Assembly (NCBI RefSeq): GCF_026651875.1
Contig: NZ_CP104067.1
Span: forward strand, 3,410,001-3,474,000
Direction of reading: 5' to 3'
DNA: 64,000 nucleotides
From: Alicyclobacillus fastidiosus
Lineage (GTDB): Bacteria; Bacillota; Bacilli; Alicyclobacillales; Alicyclobacillaceae
The first letter of the stretch is position 1. The number at the start of each line of letters is the position of its first letter. The notes under the pieces were generated by a model, which was not told the DNA's origin, did not search any database, and saw nothing but the letters and a program-made list of their open reading frames with translations. Of the stretch, positions 16,733 through 25,776 are shown piece by piece. Both the position numbers and the translations under genes were made by a program.

Positions 16733-17830
16733 ATGGTCAATCCCATGAAAATCTCAAGTGTACAGATCTTCTGGTTGATGATATCGATGGAAATCGGTAT
16801 GACCGTTCTCCTGACGATAACACCAGCCATTCGTGCTGCGAAGCAGGATGCATGGATTTCCATGCTGATTGCCGCGGTTGCGGGCATACTGATCACTTTT
16901 ATCGCGACGAAGCTGAGCCTTCTTTATCCCAATCAAACCTTGATTCAATTTAGCCAGACCATTCTAGGCAAATGGTTGGGAAAAGCTATTGTTGTTCCGT
17001 ATTTTGTCATGTGGTATTCAGTAATGGGCATCATTTTGCGCCAGTCCTCCGATTTCATACAAATAGTGTTATTTCGTAAAACGCCATTATGGGCTGTCGT
17101 TTTACTCGCGCTGATTTTAATGATTTATGCAACATATCAAGGTGGAATAGAGGGAATCGGTCGATGCAGCGAGCTTTTGGGACCTTTTATCGTCTTGATG
17201 ATAACGGCTGTATTGGTATTATGTTATCATAATATGCACTGGACTCGGATACTTCCCGTTTATCAGGATTCAGGGTGGTTCACCATATTCAAGGGAGCGG
17301 TCTCTCCCATCTCCTTTTTGGGTGAATCGGTGATGATGACCATGTTGGTTGCGTTTATGTCGAAACCGAAGGACGGGCTTTCTCGCGCCATGTGGGGCGT
17401 TGGACTGTCTTGCCTATTGTTGCTGCTCTCAACCCTTGCTGCCATTCTAACCTTCGGTAATTTAGCTTCAAGGATGTGGTATCCATTCTTTGATATGGCT
17501 CGATACGTCTCAGTCATGGACTTTATACAAAATATTGACGCCGTGGTCGTGATCGTTTGGCTTCTCAGTGTCTTTATTAAATTGTCGTTATACATGTTTA
17601 TTGCGAGCTACGGAACCGCGCAGTGGCTCGGAATGAAAGACTGGCGAAAGCCAATTTGGTTTATTTCACCGATTGTGTTTGTTCTAGCCCTCCTGCCCGC
17701 AAATATCGATGTGGCGTCCATGGACTACCCGACAAAATTTTGGATTCCTTATATACTCCCGATAAACATCGTTGGTATTCCAGTTCTATTATGGACTGTT
17801 GGTTCCATCCGTAAAAAATGGGCAAAATAA
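16733..17830 (+). CDS. spore germination permease-like subunit B (GerB family)
   Basis: This 365-residue integral membrane protein of the APC-like endospore permease family is the third subunit of the receptor. It probably forms the germinant-binding pocket and ion path. About 10 hydrophobic helices are visible. They start with VQIFWLMISMEIGMTVLLTI, continue with WLGKAIVVPYFVMWYSVMGI and the SFLGESVMMTMLVAF segment, and end with a PINIVGIPVLLW helix. The GGGGGA site 6 bases before ATG 16733 supports the start. The gene closes the A-C-B operon. No D-type gene follows, only a cut small membrane gene. Confidence 0.92.
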   Translation: MVNPMKISSVQIFWLMISMEIGMTVLLTITPAIRAAKQDAWISMLIAAVAGILITFIATKLSLLYPNQTLIQFSQTILGKWLGKAIVVPYFVMWYSVMGIILRQSSDFIQIVLFRKTPLWAVVLLALILMIYATYQGGIEGIGRCSELLGPFIVLMITAVLVLCYHNMHWTRILPVYQDSGWFTIFKGAVSPISFLGESVMMTMLVAFMSKPKDGLSRAMWGVGLSCLLLLLSTLAAILTFGNLASRMWYPFFDMARYVSVMDFIQNIDAVVVIVWLLSVFIKLSLYMFIASYGTAQWLGMKDWRKPIWFISPIVFVLALLPANIDVASMDYPTKFWIPYILPINIVGIPVLLWTVGSIRKKWAK

Positions 17831-17875
17831 CTCTTTCCAGCTTCGACACCGAGTATCAAAAGAGATGGGAATGCG

Positions 17876-18172
17876 TTGGCTATCAAGATATTAATGTGTG
17901 CCGTCACGATCTGTTGTGTGCTCTATATCAACGTATTGTGTAATCGGATGTTATTCAGGGGTTTTCAAAAGGCATTCGGTGGAAAAATTGAAAACGACAC
18001 TCGCAAAGAAAGAATGTTCATTACATTGAGTACCTTACTAGATGTGATTTCCCTAATGATGTTAGTCCATTTCAAAGAATCCGAGCACGCCGCTGATCCG
18101 AATGGACAGTCAACCTTGCCCAATGCGTGCGGACACCGAAACTTGAGTCGGTCACCGTCGGCGCTCCAGTAA
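17876..18172 (+). pseudogene. small membrane protein truncated by transposase remnant
   Basis: A frame from TTG 17876 codes for a hydrophobic N-terminus (residues 3-20). A charged part (GGKIENDTRKERM) and a second hydrophobic stretch (FITLSTLLDVISLMMLVHF) follow. After about residue 68 it runs into sequence belonging to an opposite-strand transposase fragment (from about 18080), so the real gene has lost its end. No family is recognised. It follows gerB by 45 bases and may once have been a fourth, accessory gene of the receptor operon. The start is weakly supported (GAGATGGGA upstream). Confidence 0.4.
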
Positions 18173-18665
18173 ACCATGTCATAGCCCATGGAGCAACGAG
18201 GTGTGCCGGTCGTTGACATCCCTTCTGGTGGTTCCTTCTCACCACGTTTGTTCAATGCAATGATTGCCTGCGCACCGTAGTTTCGAGCTGCCACATAGTT
18301 CTTCATCTGGTCGTAACCTGCGTCCATCATGACAAACTTGAATTTCCAGCCGAGGTCTTCGGCCACATGTGCCATGAGGGAAATTGCCATTTCACCGTGA
18401 TATACATTCGCTGGCGTGACCTCCAGAGATACTGGCAGTTCGCTCTGTGTGTCGACTGCGAGATGAATCTTGTACCCGAACCAGGTGAGTTTATTGCCAA
18501 ACGTATCGAACTTGGTACCCCAATTCCTGGCTACGTATTATGGCTGCGTACGGATGGAGGACTAAAGCGGAGAAGAACAATTCCAAACGCTCACTGGGCT
18601 CGATTTCTAACCATGACTCATAGGAAAACAGAGACTTTTTGAGAACATACAAGCGACTTCCCCCC
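18080..18665 (-). pseudogene. DDE transposase remnant
   Basis: Minus-strand reading frames carry conserved pieces of a DDE transposase. They read LYVLKKSLFSYESWLEIEP, then NWGTKFDTFGNKLTWFGYK and IHLAVDTQSELPVSLEVTP. Next come VMMDAGYDQMKNY and YGAQAIIALNKRGEKEPPEG, and last MGYDMVYWSADGDRLKFRC. The N-terminal piece is out of frame or has lost bases near 18540. The C-terminus with the last catalytic Glu is missing, ending at about 18080 inside another gene. No inverted repeats could be assigned. It is a dead fragment that probably arrived by a rearrangement behind the germination operon. Confidence 0.7.
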
Positions 18666-18777
18666 TTTGTTGTTATGTAAAAGTTTGGTCGCTTGTACTT
18701 TCAACAATTTGGGGTGAAGTCCTTGTTTGTGCTCATTGATCCCTTGCCTTACAAGGGCTCAGAAATCTGCAAAACCC

Positions 18778-19659
18778 TCACTTAACAGAACTTCGGAGTA
18801 TTTCTCTAAAATATTCCGCTACCTTTGATAACCGCCGATTCTTAATCCATACGATCGCCGTGTCCGATTTTATTAACGGACTTATTTCAGCATACGACAT
18901 TGTTCCCTTTGGCCTTAAAGCAATCGCTGATTTTGGTACAACGGCTATCCCTACACCAGAGTCAACCAATGTCAGCAGTGTAGCAACGTCTGGGCTTTCG
19001 CAAATTATCCTAGGATTAAATTCGAAGTTCTGGCATGTTTCCAGAAATCCATGAAATCCACCCTTTCCTCCCTGTCCGTGAACCATCATTAATGGATGGT
19101 CTTGAAGCTCTTTTATTGAAATACTTGGACCACTAAAAACGCTCCAGTTGGGTGGTTGTACCGCGACGAGTGGTTCAGTACTCAAAGGGACCATTTCTAG
19201 GTTGTGTGACTCTAAGGGAAGTCCTGTTATCCCCAGCTCAATTACTCTGGCCTGTAGGAGCTCTTCGACTTGATTGGATTCACCTTCCCAAATTTGGAAT
19301 GTGACGTTTGGATATATCTCTTGTGAAGTGGTGATGGCTTTTGGTAGGTATGACACGCATGACATCACTGTACCGATAGACAACTTGCCTCGAACACCCA
19401 TTCCTTGTTCTCGTACTTCCGTTACCATACCCTCAACAGAATTCAATATTTCCTTTGCACGGTGGTATAGTGTCCAGCCAGGTTGAGTCAGTTCGATAAT
19501 TTTGTTGTTTCGTTCAATGAGCGTAACCCCGATTTCTTGTTCTAACGCCTTCAGTTGTAAGCTTAATGGCGGTTGGGCCATGTGTAGTCGCTTTGCGGCA
19601 CTTGTGATTTACCCTTCTTCAACGATTGTTACGAAGTATAGAAGCTTTTTAAGGTCCAT
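18778..19659 (-). pseudogene. LysR-family regulator with premature stop, divergent from bsd operon
   Basis: From ATG 19659 the frame reads MDLKKLLYFVTIVEEG and then TAA at codon 17 (19609-19611). It stays open in the same frame for 277 more codons. The stop falls in the first helices of the winged helix-turn-helix, where family members have a Gln or similar residue. The rest is a typical LysR regulator: AAKRLHMAQPPLSLQLKALE, LIERNN and a full effector domain ending in AEYFREILR. It could restart at ATG 19581 but would lose its first helices. Its location divergent from bsdC matches the regulator BsdA of Bacillus subtilis. It is probably inactive unless the stop is a sequence error. Confidence 0.75.
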
Positions 19660-19711
19660 GGACAACCCCTCGCAATTTAAAAAACATATGACGCGGATTT
19701 ATTATATATAT

Positions 19712-19740
19712 TTTACGTATACTTCGGCCAGTGCTAGAGT
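19712..19740 (+). promoter_or_regulatory. putative promoter of the bsd operon
   Basis: TTTACG (19712-19717), 17 bases of spacing and TAGAGT (19735-19740) lie 87 bases before the bsdC start. The site is in the intergenic space shared with the LysR gene. An AT-rich run and GTATAC just inside suggest an activator-dependent promoter. Confidence 0.4.
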
Positions 19741-19826
19741 GATTAATGTGCCTACGAGAAATTACTGAAATTCACAAACCTACCCTAAGTGATATTGCCT
19801 TTGATTCGTATGTGGAGGGACTGACC

Positions 19827-21248
19827 TTGGCTTATAGGGATTTACGTTCTTTTTTAGACAAGCTAGAAGCGGAAGGGCAACTAGTTAGAGTGACTCAGAT
19901 GGTGCATCCTGAACCCGATTTGGGCTCAGCGGCACGTGCTGTGAATAATCTTGGTGACCAGTCTCCTGCTTTGCTTTTTAACAATATTCACGGGTACCAG
20001 AGCGGGCAAGTGGCACTTAATGTTATCGGTTCTTGGCCAAACCACGCGCTTATGATGGGGCTTGCGAAGGATACGCCCGTTAAAGAGCAGTTTCTTGAAT
20101 TCGCACGTCGTTGGAATCAATATCCCGTTCCTGTTGAAAGAGTAGAAACTGCTCCATTCCAAGCCAATGAGGTTACGGAAGATATCAACCTGTTTGAAAT
20201 ACTACCTCTATTTCGTTTAAATCATGAAGATTCTGGTTGTTTTATCGATAAAGCCTGCGTTATCTCGCGGGATTTAGACGATCCAGATAATTTCCAGAAA
20301 CAAAACGTTGGGATATATAGACTCCAGGTAAAAGGAAAGGACAAGCTGGGAATTCAACCGATACCAACACACGACATCGGGCTTCACTTAAAAATAGCAG
20401 AGGAGCGTGGAGAAAACCTTCCTGTTACCATTGCAATTGGGTGTGACCCAGTGATTACAACCATCGCGGGTTCCCCACTTGCGTATGACCAGTCTGAATA
20501 CGAAATGGCTGGTGCTATCCAGGGAGAACCCTACCGAATTGTTCGGTCTAAACGTTCCAACCTAGACATTCCGTGGGGAGCAGAAGTCGTTCTAGAGGGA
20601 GAAATCATTGCTGGTTATCGTGAATTAGAAGGACCATTTGGTGAATTCACGGGCAGCTATTCGGATGCACGTAGACAACCAGTTATTCAAATTAATGCCG
20701 TTTATTACCGTGATAATCCTATTTTTGAACATCTGTATCTTGGGATGCCCTGGACGGAATTGGACTACATGACAAGTATTGCGACGTCTGTTCCGCTGTA
20801 TCATCAACTGAAAGAAGCATTCCCCGAGGTCGTTGCAGTAAACGCCATGTACACTGTGGGTCTTGTGGCCATTATTTCAACAAAAACTCGTTTCGGCGGT
20901 TTTGCGAAGGCAGTAGGAATGCGCGCGATGACTACTCCCCATGGCCTTGGATATTGCAAACTGGTGATCGTCGTGGATGACTTTGTAGATCCATTCAATG
21001 TACCGCAAGTGATGTGGGCGCTGTCGACGAGAGTTGCCCCAGATAAGGATATGGTCATGATTCCGAATGCATCTGTTCTGGCTCTGGACCCAAGTTCAGA
21101 TCCGCCTGGTATCACCCACAAAGTAGTCATTGATGCAACGACACCAAAACAGCCAGAGACTAGGGGAGAATTGTTCGCTCCGACTATAGAACCGCCACGA
21201 GATACACAAAAATGGGAGACAATCATCAAACAATTGATGAACAAGTAA
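19827..21248 (+). CDS. bsdC: UbiD-family phenolic acid decarboxylase subunit C
   Basis: This 473-residue prenylated-FMN-dependent decarboxylase has the same length as BsdC of Bacillus subtilis. It removes CO2 from 4-hydroxybenzoate or vanillate-type acids. Family marks are YRDLRSFLDKLEAEGQLVRV at the start, PHGLGYCKLVIVVDDFVDP near the end, and the ELEGPFGEFTGSYSD region containing the catalytic Glu. A TTG at 19827 is chosen because GGAGGGA lies 6 bases upstream and the family start then matches. The frame is open 27 codons further. It forms an operon with bsdD (13 bases) and bsdB (26 bases). The cofactor comes from the UbiX-type partner BsdB. Confidence 0.9.
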   Translation: MAYRDLRSFLDKLEAEGQLVRVTQMVHPEPDLGSAARAVNNLGDQSPALLFNNIHGYQSGQVALNVIGSWPNHALMMGLAKDTPVKEQFLEFARRWNQYPVPVERVETAPFQANEVTEDINLFEILPLFRLNHEDSGCFIDKACVISRDLDDPDNFQKQNVGIYRLQVKGKDKLGIQPIPTHDIGLHLKIAEERGENLPVTIAIGCDPVITTIAGSPLAYDQSEYEMAGAIQGEPYRIVRSKRSNLDIPWGAEVVLEGEIIAGYRELEGPFGEFTGSYSDARRQPVIQINAVYYRDNPIFEHLYLGMPWTELDYMTSIATSVPLYHQLKEAFPEVVAVNAMYTVGLVAIISTKTRFGGFAKAVGMRAMTTPHGLGYCKLVIVVDDFVDPFNVPQVMWALSTRVAPDKDMVMIPNASVLALDPSSDPPGITHKVVIDATTPKQPETRGELFAPTIEPPRDTQKWETIIKQLMNK

Positions 21249-21261
21249 AGGAGGTCTACGA

Positions 21262-21489
21262 ATGCATACATGCCCTCGTTGTGATTCGGACAAAACAAAT
21301 ATCCTCTGTGAGTCACCCGTAAAGGGATGCTGGATTATGTATATTTGTCAGGAATGTACGTTTACGTGGAGATCAACTGAGCCAGAAACGATAACAAATC
21401 CAAAGATGTACAATCCAAGATTTAAAGTCGATACATCCGACCTTAGCAAGTATCAAATGCATCCCGCAATTGCTCCAAAGAGAAGTTAG
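21262..21489 (+). CDS. bsdD: small BsdD-type subunit
   Basis: This 75-residue zinc-ribbon-like protein has two CXXC pairs (HTCPRCDSDK and YICQECTFTW). The ESITNP-like ETITNPKMYNP stretch is shared with BsdD/YclD of Bacillus. It is always found with UbiD/UbiX-type phenolic acid decarboxylases and is needed for full activity there, by an unclear mechanism. GGAGG lies 8 bases before ATG 21262. Gene order here is C-D-B, while Bacillus subtilis has B-C-D. Confidence 0.88.
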   Translation: MHTCPRCDSDKTNILCESPVKGCWIMYICQECTFTWRSTEPETITNPKMYNPRFKVDTSDLSKYQMHPAIAPKRS

Positions 21490-21515
21490 CTTCCACGTCG
21501 GAGAAGGTGGTACCA

Positions 21516-22106
21516 ATGAGAATTATCGTAGCCATAACGGGCGCAACTGGTAGCATATTGGGAATTAGGCTTCTCGAAGCATTAAGAGAATGTGACGTAG
21601 AAACGCACCTGGTTATGTCCCAGTGGGCAGAAAAAACAATGCGTATTGAAACATCATACGATCCGAATGATGTAAAAAGGCTTGCATCGCATGTGTACGT
21701 ACCAAGTAATCAAGCGTCACGAATATCAAGTGGTTCTTTTCGTATTGATGGAATGGTGATTGCTCCGTGTAGTATGAAGACGCTGGCCTCCATCCGCCAT
21801 GGATTCGCTGACAGCCTTATCCCAAGGGCAGCGGATGTTATTTTGAAGGAAAGAAAGAAGCTGGTAATACTGCCGCGAGAATTACCACTAAGTAGCATTC
21901 ACCTGGAAAATATGCTCGGGCTATCAAATATCGGAGCCCTTATATTACCGCCAATGCTTACGTTCTATAACAAACCATCTACACTGGACGATGTTATCAA
22001 TCATGTGGTAGCCCGTACTTTAGATCAGTTTGGGATAGAAAACAACTTAACCTCAAGATGGCTTTCTCATAACGAGACTGAGATGAAAGAGGTCATTGAA
22101 TACTAA
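21516..22106 (+). CDS. bsdB: UbiX-like flavin prenyltransferase
   Basis: This 196-residue enzyme makes prenylated FMN, the cofactor of the UbiD-type decarboxylase next to it. The fold signature IIVAITGATGSILGIRLLEAL is at the N-terminus. The FMN/prenyl-phosphate site IAPCSMKTLASIRHGFADSL and RAADVILKERKKLVILPREL follow. The ATG at 21516 is chosen because AAGGTGG is 5 bases upstream. The frame also offers a GTG at 21507. Length matches the family. It ends the operon. A terminator-like hairpin stands 260 bases downstream. Confidence 0.92.
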   Translation: MRIIVAITGATGSILGIRLLEALRECDVETHLVMSQWAEKTMRIETSYDPNDVKRLASHVYVPSNQASRISSGSFRIDGMVIAPCSMKTLASIRHGFADSLIPRAADVILKERKKLVILPRELPLSSIHLENMLGLSNIGALILPPMLTFYNKPSTLDDVINHVVARTLDQFGIENNLTSRWLSHNETEMKEVIEY

Positions 22107-22503
22107 TATTTGAGATTGAACGAGGTCACTGCATCCATTCTCACTCAATAGAAATTTTAGTATGTTAACATTAGGGGTTTGAGCTCCTACGTAAAAGGGG
22201 CATTCGCAGCTTTCGCCACCGCAGCGGCTTGTGCAGTCGTCCTTCTCGCTGTTGTGGGATCACTCCATTCCCAATTCTTCAAGAACGACTTCAGCGAGCA
22301 AACAGGCACAAAACCTAAGAGTTTGCTCAAATATACCTGTCAAGTCAGGGATAAAAACTCAAGGAAGGCGGTGGTACTTAAGCCACCGCTTTTTTCTGCG
22401 AGAAAATGTAGTCAACAATGAGTAGTAAACTAAAACTGCCCAGATACTCAACAAGATGAGAATAACCAAACTGAATAGTCATGTGGCCATCGGTACACTT
22501 GTT
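22107..22503. other. intergenic region between bsd operon and group II intron
   Basis: A frame from TTG 22179 codes for a possible membrane helix (AAFATAAACAVVLLAVVGSL). It has a poor ribosome site (AGGGG, 4 bases) and runs through the hairpin at 22368-22396, so I do not call it a gene with confidence. It could be a small peptide gene whose stop has been lost. Nothing else is seen. Confidence 0.35.
22368..22396 (+). terminator. rho-independent terminator
   Basis: GCGGTGG (22368-22374) and CCACCGC (22383-22389) with an 8-base loop are followed directly by TTTTTT. It probably ends the bsd transcript or a small gene before it. Confidence 0.75.
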
Positions 22504-22538
22504 GTAGAGTAGGGGACTGGTTGCCCAGCCCTCCCTCA

Positions 22539-23690
22539 TCAAACCGTACGAGCGGGTTTCCCGCATACGGCTTTCCGATGTTCTTCACCTTGGGTAGTAT
22601 AGCTTCCCCAACCGCTAACTCGCTTCAGTCCCATACATCCGAAAACTTCCGCCACTCTTCCTGGGTGGAGATGATTTCGTTTATATTTCTTGTTCCAGTA
22701 CAGTGTCAGTCTCCGAATAATATACCAGTCCACTTTAGAAAGAAATCGATTGGACATCCATGGGTCGACACTGCCGTAGTAGTTCTTCCATCCTTGAATA
22801 ACAGGGTTCAATTTGTCCACCACCTGTTTAGGAGACCAATAGAGATGAGAGCGTGGTCCAATGATTTCTTTTACCTTTGCCCGCATCTTCTTCATCGATT
22901 TCTTGGATGGAAAACTGCGCATGTCGTAGAATGCCCCGCCTTTTTAGGTGCTGGCAATCGGCGGTGGTGGAATCCGAGAAAGTCGAATTCCTCTTTAGCC
23001 CCCCATAGGTTCACTAGCTTGGACTTGTCAGTATTCATCGTTAGTTCCAGTTTCCTGAAAACCGCTTTGAGCACCTGAATAGCTTTGAGGGCCTGGGATT
23101 TCCGCCTACACAAAATGACGAAATCATCGACGTAGCGCACCAGTGTGCCGATATGGGAAACCGCCTCTCCCATACGGCATCGAGGTAGTTTAAATAGATG
23201 TTTGCGAGCAGTGGAGATACCACTCCACCCTGAGGACTACCGATTTCAGTGTCATGAAATTGACCATCTTCCATAACACCCGGCTTTCAACCACAGGCGG
23301 ATAAGTTTCAGTATTCTTCGGTCGCTTACACGTTGTTTAACGAGTTTGAGCAATTTGTCATGTGGGATGTTGTTGAATATCCCGTGATGTCGACGTCCAC
23401 TCCCCAGTACACTCGACCGTAGTTTACGACCTTATCTATCCGTTCTATCGCCTGTTTTGCACTCCGCTTCGGTATAAATCAAACGAACAGTCTTTGAAGT
23501 CTGCCTCGAATATCGATTCTAAAACGATTTTCGTCGCCATTTGCACCAGTCTGTCTTGGGTGACAGGTATCCCAGAGGGCGCGTCTTGCCATCCCCCTTG
23601 GGGATATCGTTTCTCCGAACAGGCTTTGGTCGATATGCATTCCTCATTGACTGCTTGTTGGGTATCTCTCACAAATTGAACTTCGCCTCC
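22539..23690 (-). pseudogene. group II intron reverse transcriptase/maturase, multiply frameshifted
   Basis: At least five frame changes break this gene, but most of the enzyme can be read. The pieces are YRPKPVRRNDIPKGDGKTRP, DRLVQMATKIVLESIFEAD and YWGVDVDITGY, followed by EIGSPQGGVVSPLLANIYL. The catalytic LVRYVDDFVILC with the YxDD box and DEFDFLGF-like EEFDFLGFHHR come next. The maturase domain X reads KLNPVIQGWKNYYG. The last codons overlap domain V. Breaks lie near 23565, 23455, 23355, 23270, 23175 and 22925, mostly single-base changes. The first about 60 residues are absent. It cannot mobilise its own intron. A partner enzyme could act in trans. Confidence 0.85.
22541..22572 (-). ncRNA. 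group II intron domain V (intron A)
   Basis: Read on the minus strand, AGCCGTATGCGG, a GAAA tetraloop and CCGCTCGTACGGTTT form the 34-base hairpin with the AGC triad and two-base bulge that define group II domain V. Confidence 0.8.
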
Positions 23691-23765
23691 CGCAGGTTGT
23701 GTTGTCCTGCGTTCACAGGTGTAGAGTCGGAGGAGGTGGGCGCTGGCCTGCCTCCGTCCGCTCGA

Positions 23766-23801
23766 TCAAACGGATCGTGCAGTTTTCCCGCAATCCGCTT
23801 T
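23766..23801 (-). ncRNA. group II intron domain V (intron B)
   Basis: On the minus strand AAGCGGATTGCGG, a GAAA loop and ACTGCACGATCCGTTT pair as a domain V hairpin, directly after the reverse transcriptase gene. Confidence 0.7.
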
Positions 23802-23809
23802 CCTTCATG

Positions 23810-25069
23810 TCATCGCGTGGATGCAGGCATCAGATTCAAATCGGGTATCAGGGACATTAGGTTTACCAATCGAAACTCACCGTATAATCGTCGCTCAGGA
23901 TATTTCCGCCATCCACCGTTCCGCCACCGCTTGTACTGGTGGCTTCTGATTCGTTGAATAATCCAGCGTTGCAGTCTGTTGAACAATTTTCGAACGTGTG
24001 CTTTTCGATAGTAATTACCCCATCCTCGAATGACCGGGTTAATCCGGTCAATCAGCTCCTGTACGGTGAGCGGAAGTCGGCGCTTTGTGCGTTGACGGAT
24101 GGTGTCCTGGAATCGTTTCACGGACTTCTCCGTTGGAATCGCATAGATGTTCAGTCTATTGGGTCCCTTTTTCACCTTGTGCTGTGACAGCGTTAGACCT
24201 TTGCCGCGTTTCAGCTTATAGCCGAGAAATTCAAATCCCGCGCTAATATGAGTAATGCGGGTCTTCTCCGGATGAAGCGTTAAGCCCAGCGCTTCTAAGG
24301 CAACTTTTGCATCTGCGAACACCTTTACAGCTTCCTCACGACTCTTGCAGAGTACGACCCAATCATCAGCAAAACGGGTAAGGCGATAACCCTTGTTTTC
24401 CATCGCTCTGTCAAATGGTGTGAGGTAGATATTACTGAATAGTGGACTCACTATTCCGCCCTGAGGTGTCCCAGATACTGTCTGGAATTTCACCCCGTTC
24501 TCCATGTATCCGGCTTCGAGCATCTGTCTAATCAGTCGTAAAATGCGCCCGTCGCTAATTCTTTCAGATATCATGTCAATGAGACGCTCGTGCTGGACAT
24601 TGCCAAAGAAGTCACGCAAGTCAGCATCTACTACCCATTCACAGCCGTTCATGATTTCGCGATAGATTTTCCGCATTGCTTGATGTGTGGAACGCCCCGG
24701 TCGATATCCGAAACTACAATCGCTAAATGTCAACTCGAATATAGGTTCAAGCCGATTTTTCAGTGCTTGCTGGCATACCCTATCTCGAATGGCGGGAATG
24801 CCAAGCGGCCTCGTTTCGGTAGGCTTATTCCGTTTCGGGATGTTCACCCTTCTAACTGGTATCGGTCTGTAGACATCCTGCTTTAGCTGTTGGTGCAGTC
24901 TGGCTAGTTCCTCCGCTGCCACTCGCTCAAAGTCAGCAATTCGGACGTTATCGATTCCACCACTACCGCCGTTCTGCTTGACCAGCTTCCACGCTGACTC
25001 CAGATTGGCTCGGTGATAGACCTTGTCAATGAGCGAATGAATCTTCCTACCTGTACCGTCTGCCTTCAT
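23810..25069 (-). CDS. ltrA: group II intron reverse transcriptase/maturase
   Basis: This is a 419-residue intron-encoded protein that helps splicing and copies the intron into new sites. It has the N-terminal RT-0 region NGGSGGIDNVRI and the RT fingers RPLGIPAIRDRVCQQALKNR and DCSFGYRPGRST. After these come VDADLRDFFGNV, GTPQGGIVSPLFSNIYL and the catalytic box RFADDWVVLC. The box is FADD, where most have YADD. The maturase domain X shows INPVIRGWGNYYR. No HNH endonuclease follows, as in the classes with proteins of about 420 residues. It lies inside intron B and is expected to act on that RNA. Confidence 0.92.
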   Translation of the reverse strand: MKADGTGRKIHSLIDKVYHRANLESAWKLVKQNGGSGGIDNVRIADFERVAAEELARLHQQLKQDVYRPIPVRRVNIPKRNKPTETRPLGIPAIRDRVCQQALKNRLEPIFELTFSDCSFGYRPGRSTHQAMRKIYREIMNGCEWVVDADLRDFFGNVQHERLIDMISERISDGRILRLIRQMLEAGYMENGVKFQTVSGTPQGGIVSPLFSNIYLTPFDRAMENKGYRLTRFADDWVVLCKSREEAVKVFADAKVALEALGLTLHPEKTRITHISAGFEFLGYKLKRGKGLTLSQHKVKKGPNRLNIYAIPTEKSVKRFQDTIRQRTKRRLPLTVQELIDRINPVIRGWGNYYRKAHVRKLFNRLQRWIIQRIRSHQYKRWRNGGWRKYPERRLYGEFRLVNLMSLIPDLNLMPASTR

Positions 25070-25776
25070 TTGGTCTCGTATCCTCCGTTGCGAGTTCTGG
25101 GTCTTTCACTTAGGGAACTTTCCTTCCCTCGCTACATACTCGCGAACCTCCTGAGGTTTCGGGTTCCATAAAGCGAGCCGCCTTCCCCTTTTACTCACCT
25201 TTTGAGTGAACAAAAGCCACCTGCACTTGGGCAGATAGTCCGGACGTTTCTGTTGTTCGTCCGTTGCAGTATTATGCAGCTCTCCGACTTCTCGCAGCGC
25301 ATCGGTGCGCACTTCGGGGTTGCCTTATAGCGCACGTTACTGGATAGCTGTGGACTCCTGAACAAAATGGCAGCCACAGCACGACCATTTCGACTTTCTT
25401 TACCCACCTGTCCATCGCGGTGCTCACTTACCAGACACTACGAGATCTCCGTGGGTCACAACATCATCTTCCGTGCCATGCCGCCCGCACACACCTTGGT
25501 ACGATGGGTGGACTAGTAGCGCCTTCGCCTCCATAGTGCAAGCTCGACCTTGCCCCATCTTTGGCCGACCGGTTCGCAATTCGGTTCCCCGTTTCACTAC
25601 AGCCTGGTACTTCTCCGCAAGCCCTCCGGACTCCACCTCACGGTGGACGCCCTGCCCTCCGATACATAGATTGCTATCGGCCCCTGAGGCGTTACCCCCA
25701 GGTTTGGATATGAGTCCCCTAGTCCGAGACTCAGTGGGACTTTAACCCACCCGATGACGCGCTGCCACGCGCACAC

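Larger units (their letters stand above)
22504..23720 (-). mobile_element. group II intron A, 5'-truncated, with decayed reverse transcriptase
   Basis: On the minus strand the 3' part of a group II intron is present. It comprises the reverse transcriptase frames (22539-23690), a near-consensus domain V (22541-22572) and a domain VI-like hairpin. The end CTACTCTAC falls at about 22504. The 5' ribozyme half is missing. At about 23720 the sequence meets the 3' end of the second intron. Intron B may therefore have inserted into A, or A was truncated before. Sequence on the far side of B does not look like the start of A. Confidence 0.75.
23721..25776 (-). mobile_element. group II intron B with intact reverse transcriptase
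   Basis: The minus strand shows a complete group II intron. The 5' end GTGTGCGCG lies at about 25776 (or GTGCG at 25774). About 700 bases of structured domain I-IV RNA follow, then the intact reverse transcriptase at 23810-25069. Domain V lies at 23766-23801 and a domain VI-like hairpin comes next. The 3' end CGACTCTAC is at about 23721. The 2.06 kb length is usual for introns whose protein lacks an endonuclease domain. Ends are read by eye and uncertain by a few bases. Confidence 0.8.

Noticed and set aside
18367..18642. Plus-strand frame across the transposase remnant.
   Set aside because: It is the complement of recognisable transposase segments and has no features of its own.
22179..22421. 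Small membrane protein gene from TTG 22179.
   Set aside because: The frame runs through a strong terminator hairpin (22368-22396) and its ribosome site is weak. Only the first 60 residues look protein-like.
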